Below are positions 44,497 through 52,986 of a stretch of 64,000 bases of DNA, piece by piece. Within the stretch, counting starts at the first letter, position 1, and every line of letters starts with the position of its first letter. This DNA is from 3107 sp965216225 (GTDB lineage: Bacteria; Pseudomonadota; Alphaproteobacteria; Rhodobacterales; Rhodobacteraceae), in contig CBDCFF010000027.1 in the NCBI GenBank assembly GCA_965216225.1, positions 62,001-126,000 on the forward strand. Direction: 5' to 3'. The position numbers were made by a program, and so were the translations under genes. Under the pieces are notes generated by a model. It was not told the origin of the DNA. It made no database searches and worked only from the letters and a program-made list of their open reading frames with translations.

Positions 44497-45528
44497 TTAC
44501 ACGATCCATCGTGCGAAGGTACCCCAGAACCACCCGAATTTCGCGGCAAACGCCACGATCACCACCCAGGCGAGGCTCAGCGGCAGAAAGACTTTCCAGC
44601 CGATCCGCATCAACTGATCATAGCGGTAGCGCGGCGTGATCGCCTTTACCATCGCGAAGATGAAGAAGAAGAACGCCATCTTGCCGACCATCCACACAAC
44701 GCCATCGGGCAGGCCGGGAACCGGCGACAGCCAGCCGCCGAAGAAAAGCAGCGAGATCAGAGCGCACATCAGGAAGATGGCGATGTATTCACCGGCCATG
44801 AACAACAGGAACGGCGTTGCGGAATATTCGACCTGATAGCCGGCGACCAGTTCCGATTCCGCCTCTGGCAGATCGAACGGAGGGCGGTTGGTTTCGGCCA
44901 GCGCCGAGATGAAGAACAACGCCACCATCGGCAGATGCGGCAGCCAGTACCAGCTGAAAAAGCCGTAATCGCCATCCTGCGCGCGCACAATATCGCCGAA
45001 ATTCATCGAACCGGTAGAGATGATGACCCCGATGATGATCAGGCCGATGGAGACCTCGTAGGAAATCATCTGCGCCGCCGACCGCAGGGAACCCAGAAAC
45101 GGGTATTTGGAGTTTGACGCCCAGCCCCCCATGATCACGCCGTAAACCTCCAGCGAGGAGACAGCGAAGACATAGAGGATCGCAATGTTCAGATCTGCCA
45201 GAACCCAGCCGTCGCTGAACGGGATCACCGCCCAGGCGATCATCGCCAGCACGAACGAGGTCATCGGCGCAAGGAAAAACACCGGCTTGTCCGCGCCTGC
45301 GGGCACCACCACCTCTTTCACCACATATTTCAGCGCGTCGGCCACGGATTGCAACAGGCCGAAGGCCCCCACGATATTCGGACCCCGGCGCATCTGAACG
45401 GCAGCCCAGATCTTCCGGTCGCCATAAACCAGAAACAGAAGCGAGATCATCACAAAGGCCATGACGGCAAGGCATTGCGCCACGATGATCAGGAATATTC
45501 CCGGCGGGGTGGAAAGAAATTCAGCCAT
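44497..45528 (-). CDS. nuoH: NADH-quinone oxidoreductase subunit H
   Basis: The membrane subunit forming much of the quinone-binding cavity, 343 residues and eight to nine helices. Conserved loops include QMRRGPNIVGAFGLLQSVADALK, ETNRPPFDLPEAESELVAGYQVEYS and RYRYDQLMRIGWK. The ATG at 45528 lies 4 nt after the end of a small ORF. Confidence 0.98.
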   Translation of the reverse strand: MAEFLSTPPGIFLIIVAQCLAVMAFVMISLLFLVYGDRKIWAAVQMRRGPNIVGAFGLLQSVADALKYVVKEVVVPAGADKPVFFLAPMTSFVLAMIAWAVIPFSDGWVLADLNIAILYVFAVSSLEVYGVIMGGWASNSKYPFLGSLRSAAQMISYEVSIGLIIIGVIISTGSMNFGDIVRAQDGDYGFFSWYWLPHLPMVALFFISALAETNRPPFDLPEAESELVAGYQVEYSATPFLLFMAGEYIAIFLMCALISLLFFGGWLSPVPGLPDGVVWMVGKMAFFFFIFAMVKAITPRYRYDQLMRIGWKVFLPLSLAWVVIVAFAAKFGWFWGTFARWIV

Positions 45529-45534
45529 ACGTCC

Positions 45535-45666
45535 TCACACCGTCGGTATCCGGTTTTCCGCGCCGGCAGCAGCCACGGCTTCGGCGCCGATGGGCCGTTC
45601 CCCGCGCGGCAGCGCCAGCCAGTGAGATGGTGTAAACAGCATCCCCGGTCCGGGCGCTACCCTCAT
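45535..45666 (-). CDS. Candidate small protein (43 aa) between nuoG and nuoH
   Basis: An ORF of 43 codons from ATG 45666, or 35 codons from ATG 45642, reads on as LFTPSHWLALPRGERPIGAE and ends at a TGA 7 nt before nuoH. The composition is protein-like, whereas the longer overlapping frame here is Arg/Cys-rich and implausible. GGACCGGGG precedes the second ATG. No family is recognised. Confidence 0.4.
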   Translation of the reverse strand: MRVAPGPGMLFTPSHWLALPRGERPIGAEAVAAAGAENRIPTV

Positions 45667-45826
45667 TTGCAATGTCTGTGCGCAGATGCCGCGCAAGCCC
45701 GCAGCGCCGTGTCAGGGTGCGGCCCGCCACAGCGCAACGGGCACGACCGGCCGCGGCGGCGTCCGCCGACAGATTGCCGCTCGGCGCCATCGGGGCGGGG
45801 GCCATATGCGCGATTCCCGGCATCGG
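45667..45826. other. Remaining part of the 298-nt nuoG-nuoH gap
   Basis: Very GC-rich. A 100-codon minus-strand frame (45521-45823) overlaps the nuoH start and is Ala/Arg/Gly-rich, so it is not called. No hairpin or promoter stands out. Confidence 0.4.
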
Positions 45827-47848
45827 TTATTCGGCCGCCACCGGCTGTTGGCTGCGGGCCCTGGCATTTGCCGACAGTTCCGCCATCACGGCAGAGGCGC
45901 GCGCAATCGGATTGGTCAGGTAGAAATCCCTGATCGCATTCCGAAAATCCGTACCGGCAGGCTTGCCCGGCGGCAGGCGGTTCCACGCATTCTCCGGCAC
46001 CGAGTCGATTTCGGCCAGATGCGGAACCGCCGCCACCAGCGCCTGCCGCAATTGGGCCAGGCTGTCATAAGGCAGTGTCGCATCCAGTTTCGCACTGAGC
46101 GCCCGCAGGATCGCCCAGTTTTCCCTGGCCTCGCCCGGTGCGAACCCGGCGCGCAGGGCCAGTTGCGGGCGGCCCTCGGTGTTGACGAACAGACCGTTTT
46201 CCTCGGTATAGGCGGCGGCGGGCAGGATGACATCGGCCCGGTGCGCGCCACGGTCGCCATGGCTGCCCTGATAGATCACAAAGGCCCCCGGCGCGATCTC
46301 GACCTCATCAGCGCCCAGGTTATGGATCACCTCGGCCCCATCCAGCGCGGCGCTCAGGCCGCCTTCGGTCACGGCGCCTGCGTCCATTGCGCCGACGCGG
46401 CCAGCCGCCGTGTGCAACACCAGAAACCCGGATTCCGTCGCCTCGGTGAATTTCATCGCCTGGCTCAGCACCGCCTCGCCATCGGCCCCGGTCAGGGCGC
46501 CCTGACCGACGATGACCATCGTTCGACGGCTCAGCGCATCATCAAGCGGCCCCTCGTTGAGCCTTGCCAGATCATCGCCGCCGGCGCCCAGATGATGATA
46601 TTCGCAGGTCAGGTCAACGGCTTCACCGATCACGCCCACTTTCGCGCCATTCAGCCACGCCTTGCGGATGCGGGCGTTCAGAACCGGCGCTTCGTCGCGC
46701 GGATTGGCGCCGATCAGCATGATTGCCTGAGCGTTGCCAATATCCTCGATCGACGCGGTTCCCACATAGGCCGAACGGTTGCCGGCAGGCAGCTTTGCGC
46801 CATCGGTCCGGCATTCGACCCTGCCGCCCAGCCCCTCGACCAGTTGCTTCAGGGCAAAGGCGGCCTCGACCGGGGCCAGATCGCCAACCAGACCGGCGAC
46901 CTTCCTGCCTTTCATGGCCTCTGCGGCCCTGCCCAGAGCCTCGGCCCAGCTTGCCGGGCGCAGCCTGCCGCCGTCTTCACGCATGTACGGCCTGTCAAGC
47001 CGCTGACGGCGCAGGCCGTCCCAGACAAAGCGGGTCTTGTCGGAAATCCATTCCTCGTTCACGCCATCATGGTTGCGCGGCAGGATGCGCTTGACCTCAC
47101 GCCCCTTTGTATCGACGCGGATGTTCGACCCCAGCGCATCCATCACGTCGATGGTTTCGGTCTTGGTCAGTTCCCAGGGCCGCGCGGTAAAGGCATACGG
47201 CTTTGACGTCAAGGCGCCAACCGGGCACAAATCTATGATATTGCCCTGCAAATTGCTGTCGAGCGTCTGATTCAGATAGCTGGTGATCTCGGCATCCTCG
47301 CCGCGCCCGGTCTGGCCCATCTGGCTGATGCCCGCCACCTCTGACGTGAAACGCACACAGCGGGTGCAGGAAATGCAGCGGGTCATGGCGGTGGATACGA
47401 GCGGGCCGAGATTCAGTTCATCCGCCGCGCGCTTGGCTTCCTGAAACCGGCTGAAATCGACGCCATAGGCCATGGCCTGATCCTGAAGGTCGCATTCGCC
47501 GCCCTGATCGCAGATCGGACAATCGAGCGGATGGTTGATCAGCAGAAATTCCATCACCCCTTCGCGGGCCTTCCTGACCATGGCGGAACCGGTCCTGACC
47601 ACCGGCGGCTGCCCTTCCGGCCCTGGGCGAAGGTCGCGCACCTGCATGGCGCAGGAGGCCACGGGCTTTGGCGGGCCGCCCACGACCTCGACCAGACACA
47701 TCCGGCAGTTCCCGGCGATCGACAGACGTTCGTGATAGCAGAAGCGCGGAACCTCGATCCCTGCCTGCTCACAGGCCTGGATCAGGGTCATCGCCGGATC
47801 GGCTTCGATTTCCTGATCGTCGATGATGATCTTCCGAAGGTCACTCAT
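45827..47848 (-). CDS. nuoG: NADH-quinone oxidoreductase subunit G
   Basis: The largest peripheral-arm subunit, 673 residues. The N-terminal ferredoxin-type domain carries N1b ligands (FCYHERLSIAGNCRMC) and the His-ligated N5 region HPLDCPICDQGGECDLQD. N4 ligands follow (RCISCTRCVRF). The rest is a molybdopterin-oxidoreductase-like domain without the cofactor. The length matches alphaproteobacterial/mitochondrial-type NuoG rather than the longer E. coli form. It lies 3 nt after the DUF5333 gene. Confidence 0.98.
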   Translation of the reverse strand: MSDLRKIIIDDQEIEADPAMTLIQACEQAGIEVPRFCYHERLSIAGNCRMCLVEVVGGPPKPVASCAMQVRDLRPGPEGQPPVVRTGSAMVRKAREGVMEFLLINHPLDCPICDQGGECDLQDQAMAYGVDFSRFQEAKRAADELNLGPLVSTAMTRCISCTRCVRFTSEVAGISQMGQTGRGEDAEITSYLNQTLDSNLQGNIIDLCPVGALTSKPYAFTARPWELTKTETIDVMDALGSNIRVDTKGREVKRILPRNHDGVNEEWISDKTRFVWDGLRRQRLDRPYMREDGGRLRPASWAEALGRAAEAMKGRKVAGLVGDLAPVEAAFALKQLVEGLGGRVECRTDGAKLPAGNRSAYVGTASIEDIGNAQAIMLIGANPRDEAPVLNARIRKAWLNGAKVGVIGEAVDLTCEYHHLGAGGDDLARLNEGPLDDALSRRTMVIVGQGALTGADGEAVLSQAMKFTEATESGFLVLHTAAGRVGAMDAGAVTEGGLSAALDGAEVIHNLGADEVEIAPGAFVIYQGSHGDRGAHRADVILPAAAYTEENGLFVNTEGRPQLALRAGFAPGEARENWAILRALSAKLDATLPYDSLAQLRQALVAAVPHLAEIDSVPENAWNRLPPGKPAGTDFRNAIRDFYLTNPIARASAVMAELSANARARSQQPVAAE

Positions 47849-47851
47849 GTT

Positions 47852-48277
47852 TCATTTCGCCCTCAACAAAAGGCCGATCCGGGTGCGGCGATTCACATGA
47901 TCGCGCCCGATGGCGCAGTAGCTTTCCGCGTTGCCCGGCTCTGCCCCCCAGATGGCCAGCCAGGCATCCACACGCCTGCGCAGCCGGGCCTCTTCTTCCT
48001 CGCTGTCAACATGGGCTTCTATCTCTTCACGGGAAAATCCCGCCGATTGCGCCATGTTGTAAAGCGAACGCAGGTACAGCAGCCCGCGAATCCTGCGAAC
48101 CCCGAAAGACGGGCAGGTCTCTTCGATCATGGTCACGATCCCGGCGATGAGCAGCCCCCTGTTCACACCTTCGTGGTCACGCAACGCAGCGGCCTGCAAC
48201 ATCGTCGCCGCCAACCCGAGGGCGAGGGCGAGGGCGAACACGGGAACGCACGGGGATATGCCGATGCGTCGCGTCAT
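47852..48277 (-). CDS. DUF5333-like exported protein in the nuo operon
   Basis: A 141-residue protein with a signal peptide (MTRRIGISPCVPVFALALALGLA...). The mature part is helical with two cysteines (ETCPSFGVRR and ESYCAIGRD), matching my memory of the DUF5333 family, known mostly from Rhodobacterales. ATG 48277 overlaps the upstream lipoprotein gene by 4 nt and nuoG starts 3 nt downstream. Periplasmic location is predicted; function unknown. Confidence 0.8.
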   Translation of the reverse strand: MTRRIGISPCVPVFALALALGLAATMLQAAALRDHEGVNRGLLIAGIVTMIEETCPSFGVRRIRGLLYLRSLYNMAQSAGFSREEIEAHVDSEEEEARLRRRVDAWLAIWGAEPGNAESYCAIGRDHVNRRTRIGLLLRAK

Positions 48278-48624
48278 CGTGCGGTACACCGTCCCGCAAA
48301 GATCAGCCTGTCGCCGCTTTGCGTGAAAGCCCAATCGCCGGATGCGGGGTCGATGTTCCATTGGGCATCCGATGAACCGAAACCGAAGATGCAATATTCC
48401 GTCGCCTCGAAACGCACGCTTTCGCGGACCTCGGCAACACCTGCCCCCCTGCCGGCCACGGACACGGTGAATTCCCGCCTGTCATCGCTCCGGGAAAGCC
48501 GCGCCTTGTAGGGCAGCGCCCGCGCGGCCTTTGCCTCATCCGTACCGATGACGCGCCCGGCCGCGCCGCATCCCGCAACGGACAGGCACAGGGCCGGAAT
48601 CATGACGGCGCGCAGGGGGATCAT
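48274..48624 (-). CDS. Hypothetical lipoprotein in the nuo operon
   Basis: A 116-residue protein with a lipoprotein signal peptide ending LSVAGC (Cys19). The mature part is a small beta-rich domain with two further cysteines (YCIFGFG and GRCTAR) that could pair. It overlaps nuoF upstream and the DUF5333 gene downstream by 4 nt. Together the two form a small envelope module embedded between nuoF and nuoG. No function is known to me. Confidence 0.75.
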   Translation of the reverse strand: MIPLRAVMIPALCLSVAGCGAAGRVIGTDEAKAARALPYKARLSRSDDRREFTVSVAGRGAGVAEVRESVRFEATEYCIFGFGSSDAQWNIDPASGDWAFTQSGDRLIFAGRCTAR

Positions 48625-49928
48625 TCCGCCGCCACCGCGCTAACGCGGCCCCCCGTGCGCCTGTGTCCGATGCGATCCTCGATCTCGTCCCGGAAGTGGC
48701 GGATCAGGCCCTGGATCGGCCAGGCCGCCGCATCGCCCAGCGCACAGATCGTATGGCCTTCGACCTGTTTGCTGACCGACAGCAGCATGTCGATTTCCCC
48801 CGGCCCGGCATCGCCTGTCACCAGACGCTCCATCACCCGCATCATCCAGCCCGTGCCTTCGCGGCAGGGGGTACACTGACCGCAGCTTTCGTGCTTGTAG
48901 AATTTCGACAGCCGCCAGATCGCCTTTATCACATCGGTGGACTGATCCATCACGATCACCGCAGCCGTGCCAAGACCGGAGCCCTGTTCGCGCAGCCAGT
49001 CGAAATCCATGATCGCGCCATCGCATGTATCCCTGGGCAAAAGCGGCACCGAGGAGCCGCCGGGAATCACCGCCTTCAGATTGCCCCAGCCGCCGCGCAC
49101 CCCGCCACAATGCTTTTCAAGCAGTTCTTTCAGCGGGATGGACATTTCTTCCTCGACCACACAGGGGGCGTTGACATGGCCCGAGATGCCAAACAGCTTG
49201 GTGCCCGCGTTGTTCGGACGACCGAAAGAGGAAAACCAGCCCGCACCGCGCCGCAGAATGGTTGGTGTCACGGCAATGGATTCGACGTTGTTCACCGTGG
49301 TCGGGCAACCGTACAGACCAGCGCCCGCCGGGAACGGCGGTTTCATCCGCGGCATACCCTTTCTGCCTTCAAGGCTTTCCAGAAGCGCGGTTTCCTCTCC
49401 GCAGATATAGGCCCCCGCCCCGTGATGCAGATGGAGGTCGAAATCCCAGCCGGATCCGGCGGCGTTCCCACCCAGAAGCCCGGCATCGCAGCATTCGTCG
49501 ATGGCGGCTTGCAGGGCCTCGCGCTCGCGTATGAACTCGCCGCGAATGTAGATGTAACAGACATGCGCATTCATCGCGAAAGAGGCGATCAGCGCGCCTT
49601 CGATCAGGGTATGGGGATCGTGGCGCATGATTTCGCGATCCTTGCAGGTGCCGGGTTCCGACTCGTCCGCGTTGATGACCAGATACGCCGGGCGGCCATC
49701 GCCTTGCCTGGGCATGAAGGACCATTTCAGCCCGGTCGGAAAACCCGCCCCACCGCGACCGCGCAGGCCGGACGCCTTGATCTCCTCGATGATCCAGTCA
49801 CGGCCCTTGCCGATGATGTCGGCGGAGCCGTCCCAATGGCCGCGGGCGCGGGCGCCAGCAAGGCTGCGGTCGTGCATCCCGTAGAGGTTGGTAAAGATCC
49901 GGTCCCGATCCTTCAGCATGGTTGCCAT
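48621..49928 (-). CDS. nuoF: NADH-quinone oxidoreductase subunit F
   Basis: The NADH- and FMN-binding subunit with the N3 [4Fe-4S] cluster, 435 residues. Diagnostic motifs are GRGGAGFPTGLKW (NADH), GAYICGEETALLESLEG (FMN) and SCGQCTPCREGTGW with its cluster cysteines. The start at 49928 (MATMLKDRDRIFTNLYG) is typical. It lies 31 nt after the DUF5337 gene. Confidence 0.98.
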   Translation of the reverse strand: MATMLKDRDRIFTNLYGMHDRSLAGARARGHWDGSADIIGKGRDWIIEEIKASGLRGRGGAGFPTGLKWSFMPRQGDGRPAYLVINADESEPGTCKDREIMRHDPHTLIEGALIASFAMNAHVCYIYIRGEFIREREALQAAIDECCDAGLLGGNAAGSGWDFDLHLHHGAGAYICGEETALLESLEGRKGMPRMKPPFPAGAGLYGCPTTVNNVESIAVTPTILRRGAGWFSSFGRPNNAGTKLFGISGHVNAPCVVEEEMSIPLKELLEKHCGGVRGGWGNLKAVIPGGSSVPLLPRDTCDGAIMDFDWLREQGSGLGTAAVIVMDQSTDVIKAIWRLSKFYKHESCGQCTPCREGTGWMMRVMERLVTGDAGPGEIDMLLSVSKQVEGHTICALGDAAAWPIQGLIRHFRDEIEDRIGHRRTGGRVSAVAAE

Positions 49929-49959
49929 CCCTTGTCCGCCGGCGTTCCGGCCCCCGTGT

Positions 49960-50181
49960 CTATCCCCGGCGTTTTCGCCGGATCCCCATTCCTACCACCA
50001 GCGCCCAGATGAACGCGGCGATTGCAGCGAGGTCGAGAAGAAAGACATAGCGGGCCTCCAGCCCCAGTTTTCCACCCAACCATTGCCCGCCCAGCCAGAG
50101 AATCATCGTCGCGACGATCACGACCGACAGAAACCTTGTCTGCCGCGCCAGCGCCCGATCCTCTTCGGGGGTCAATGTCAT
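49960..50181 (-). CDS. DUF5337-like membrane protein in the nuo operon
   Basis: A 73-residue protein with two hydrophobic helices (about residues 18-38 and 45-64) and a basic tail (IRRKRRG). The N-terminus MTLTPEEDRALARQ resembles the rhodobacterial DUF5337 family. The ATG at 50181 is 7 nt after the nuoE stop; an ATG at 50202 inside nuoE is an alternative. Function unknown. Confidence 0.78.
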   Translation of the reverse strand: MTLTPEEDRALARQTRFLSVVIVATMILWLGGQWLGGKLGLEARYVFLLDLAAIAAFIWALVVGMGIRRKRRG

Positions 50182-50188
50182 GCGCGCC

Positions 50189-51175
50189 TCATGCCTCGTC
50201 ATCCTTGCCGGACGCCAGCGCCCTGGCCTGTTCCACCCAGCCGTTCCGTTCGATCCGTCCCCTGAATTTCAACCGGCTGTCCACCCAGGCGATCTCTGCC
50301 GCCGTCCAGGCCGCGATCTGATCGAAATGATGGACGCCCAGTTCATTCAGCGCCTGTTCCAGCCTCGGGCCGACGCCTTTCAGCCTTTTCAGGTCGTCCG
50401 CCCTGCCCCCCCGAGGGGCCGGAAGGGTTGCAGGCGCGGCCATTGCGTCGGCGGCCGGCCTGGCGGATTTGTCCCGCCACGGGGTCGGCAGGGGCGCTTC
50501 GGCGCCGTCGATCCGTTTCACCGTTTCGCCCATGTCCACCGCCAACTGCACCGAGCCGTTATACCGGGTGCGCCCGGCCCCGAACGCCTCAAGGCTGGTC
50601 AGGCCGGACAGGGGTTCCGCCCCATGGCGCCCGTTTTGCGGACCCGGCACCGGCACCTTGCCCGCGCGCAACTCCCCGATGATCCAGCCGAACCGTTCGG
50701 CGGTCAGATCTTCGTAATAATCCTTGCCGATCTGGGCCATGGGCGCATTGGCGCAGGCGCCGAGGCATTCGACCTCTTCCCAGCTCAGCTTGCCGTCCCC
50801 GGACAGTTGATGCTCATTCGGCGCGATCTTTTCGCGGCACACCGCGATCAGGTCCTCCGCCCCGCAGATCATGCACGACGTGGTGCCGCAGACCTGAACA
50901 TGGGCGACAGAGCCGGTGGGCCGCAACCGGAACATGAAATAGAAGGTCGCGACCTCCAGCGCCCGGATGTATTCCATGCCCAGCATGTCGGCCATGTATT
51001 CGATCGCCGGGCGCGACAGCCAGCCTTCCTGTTCCTGCGCGCGCCACAGCAGCGGGATGATCGCAGACGCCTGACGGCCATCGGGAAACTTCGTCACCTG
51101 CGCCTCTGCCCAGGCCCGATTGGCGGGGGTGAAGGCGAAACTGTCGGGCTGTTCGGGATGAAGACGGCGCAGCAT
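50189..51175 (-). CDS. nuoE: NADH-quinone oxidoreductase subunit E with C-terminal helix-hairpin-helix extension
   Basis: The [2Fe-2S] N1a subunit of the NADH module. The thioredoxin-like domain carries cluster ligands in CGTTSCMICG and CLGACANAP. At 328 residues it is about twice the core length of about 165. The extension contains a linker and a helix-hairpin-helix-like domain (DDLKRLKGVGPRLEQALNEL, about residues 258-315). Such extensions are known in alphaproteobacterial NuoE; their purpose is not established. Confidence 0.97.
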   Translation of the reverse strand: MLRRLHPEQPDSFAFTPANRAWAEAQVTKFPDGRQASAIIPLLWRAQEQEGWLSRPAIEYMADMLGMEYIRALEVATFYFMFRLRPTGSVAHVQVCGTTSCMICGAEDLIAVCREKIAPNEHQLSGDGKLSWEEVECLGACANAPMAQIGKDYYEDLTAERFGWIIGELRAGKVPVPGPQNGRHGAEPLSGLTSLEAFGAGRTRYNGSVQLAVDMGETVKRIDGAEAPLPTPWRDKSARPAADAMAAPATLPAPRGGRADDLKRLKGVGPRLEQALNELGVHHFDQIAAWTAAEIAWVDSRLKFRGRIERNGWVEQARALASGKDDEA

Positions 51176-51182
51176 TTCGACC

Positions 51183-51332
51183 CTATCGCGTCAGAGCGCA
51201 GAAGAAAGGCGCGTTCGGAACCAGCCGGTCCGCCGCCGCGCCATCAAATGTTTCGCGACGGCATTCCCGCGGGTCACGGGCGCTGATGGCGCGGCATGAC
51301 GCAGCAGAAGCGGCAGGCAGGATCACGTTCAT
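51183..51332 (-). CDS. Candidate small protein (49 aa) between nuoD and nuoE
   Basis: The ATG at 51332 lies 5 nt after the nuoD stop and the ORF ends in TAG 7 nt before the nuoE ATG. The product contains three cysteines (ASCRAI, RECRRE, FFCALT) and no obvious membrane helix. The exact fit between the two genes suggests a real gene, but codon evidence is limited and no family is recognised. Confidence 0.42.
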   Translation of the reverse strand: MNVILPAASAASCRAISARDPRECRRETFDGAAADRLVPNAPFFCALTR

Positions 51333-51337
51333 CCGTT

Positions 51338-52561
51338 TCACCGGTCAATCTCCCCGAATACGACATCCATGGTGCCGATGATGGCGGCGACATCGGCCAG
51401 TTGGTGGCCGGTGGCGATGTGGTCCATGGCTTGCAGGTGCAAAAACCCCGGCGCGCGGATCTTGGCGCGGTAGGGTCTGTTGGTGCCGTCGGCGACAAGG
51501 TAGACGCCAAACTCGCCCTTCGGCGCTTCGACAGCGGCATAGACTTCCCCGGCCGGAACGTGGAAGCCCTCGGTATAAAGCTTGAAGTGATGGATCAGCG
51601 CCTCCATCGAGGTTTTCATGTCGCCGCGTGACGGCGGCGCGATCTTGCCGCGGGTCAACACATCGCCCTGCCCGTCCGGCGCGCGGAGCTTTTCGACCGC
51701 CTGATGGATGATCTTCACGCTCTCGCGCATTTCCGCCATGCGGCAGAGGTAGCGGTCATAGCAATCGCCGTTTCTGCCGACCGGCACCATGAATTCGAAC
51801 TCGTCATAGCATTCATAGGGCTGCGCGCGGCGCAAATCCCAGGCGAGGCCCGATCCGCGCACCATCACGCCCGAGAAACCCCAGTCGAGGATTTCCTGTT
51901 CGCTCACCACGCCAATATCGCAGTTCCGCTGCTTGAAGATGCGGTTTTCCGTCAGCAGGCCGTCGATGTCGTCCAGCGCCCTGGGGAATTCATCGGCCCA
52001 GACCTCAATATCGTCGATCAGTTCCGGTGTCAGATCCTGATGCACGCCGCCGGGGCGGAAATAGGCGGCGTGAAGCCGCGCCCCACAGGCGCGTTCGTAG
52101 AAGACCATGAGTTTCTCACGCTCTTCAAAGCCCCACAGGGGCGGGGTCAGCGCGCCGACATCCATGGCCTGCGTGGTGACGTTCAGCAGGTGGCTCAGAA
52201 CCCGGCCGATTTCGGAAAACAGCACCCGGATCAACTGTGCCCGGCGCGGCACCCCTGTTCCGGTCAGCTTTTCGATCGCCAGACACCAGGCATGTTCCTG
52301 ATTCATCGGGGCGACGTAATCCAGCCGGTCGAAATAGGGCAGGTTTTGCAGATAGGTGCGGCTCTCCATCAGCTTTTCGGTGCCGCGATGAAGAAGCCCG
52401 ATATGCGGGTCGCAGCGTTCGACGATCTCGCCGTCCAGTTCCAGCACCAGACGCAGCACGCCATGGGCCGCCGGGTGCTGCGGGCCGAAATTGATATTGA
52501 AGTTGCGGATTTTCTGTTCGCCGGTCAGGGCGTCCTCGTATCCTCTGGAACCGTCCATCAT
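51338..52561 (-). CDS. nuoD: NADH-quinone oxidoreductase subunit D
   Basis: The 49-kDa-type subunit lining the quinone site, 407 residues. The N-terminal loop FGPQHPAAHGVLRLVLELDGE and the segment HRGTEKLMESRTY are characteristic, including the His that contacts quinone. The ATG at 52561 overlaps the GFA-gene stop (ATGA-type); an adjacent ATG at 52558 is also possible. Confidence 0.98.
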   Translation of the reverse strand: MMDGSRGYEDALTGEQKIRNFNINFGPQHPAAHGVLRLVLELDGEIVERCDPHIGLLHRGTEKLMESRTYLQNLPYFDRLDYVAPMNQEHAWCLAIEKLTGTGVPRRAQLIRVLFSEIGRVLSHLLNVTTQAMDVGALTPPLWGFEEREKLMVFYERACGARLHAAYFRPGGVHQDLTPELIDDIEVWADEFPRALDDIDGLLTENRIFKQRNCDIGVVSEQEILDWGFSGVMVRGSGLAWDLRRAQPYECYDEFEFMVPVGRNGDCYDRYLCRMAEMRESVKIIHQAVEKLRAPDGQGDVLTRGKIAPPSRGDMKTSMEALIHHFKLYTEGFHVPAGEVYAAVEAPKGEFGVYLVADGTNRPYRAKIRAPGFLHLQAMDHIATGHQLADVAAIIGTMDVVFGEIDR

Positions 52562-52986
52562 GACCGGGCCTCCGTTTCGGGGGCGTATATGGCATAAATC
52601 TCCGCCTCGGTCATCATGTCGGTCTGATTGCTCAGCGCATAATTTGCGGGTTTCCTGTCAATGAACACCTGAACGCCAAGTTCGAACCGGCCCGGATCCC
52701 CGAACGCCTGAATGGATACATGCTGATGGCTGCCATCCCGGGTCTGCCACAGGATGGACGAACCGCAGCGGGCGCAGAAAATCCGCTCTCCCCAGGCGCT
52801 GCCCCGGTACGAGGCCACCGGCGCGCCCTCATCGAAGCGGACGGAACTGCCGCAATCCACCGACAGGAATATCCCCCCGGTCCACTTCCGGCACATGCCG
52901 CAATGACAGGCGCCGGCAAGCGATCCGGGTTCGGCGGCAAAGCCGCAGGCCCCGCACAGGCAAGCGCCGCGCAGCACGTCACTCAT
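52558..52986 (-). CDS. GFA family zinc-binding protein in the nuo operon
   Basis: A 142-residue protein of the GFA/centromere-protein-V fold. Zinc ligand motifs are CLCGACGF at about residues 9-16, CHCGMCRKWTGG at about 27-38 and CARCGS at about 72. Members bind zinc and may react with glutathione adducts, but most are uncharacterised. It overlaps nuoC upstream and nuoD downstream by 4 nt, hence strict co-translation with complex I. Confidence 0.88.
   Translation of the reverse strand: MSDVLRGACLCGACGFAAEPGSLAGACHCGMCRKWTGGIFLSVDCGSSVRFDEGAPVASYRGSAWGERIFCARCGSSILWQTRDGSHQHVSIQAFGDPGRFELGVQVFIDRKPANYALSNQTDMMTEAEIYAIYAPETEARS

Noticed and set aside
45521..45823. 100-codon minus-strand frame between nuoG and nuoH
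   Set aside because: Ala/Arg/Gly/Cys-rich, runs over the nuoH start and has no family features; the shorter overlapping ORF at 45535-45666 is more protein-like.
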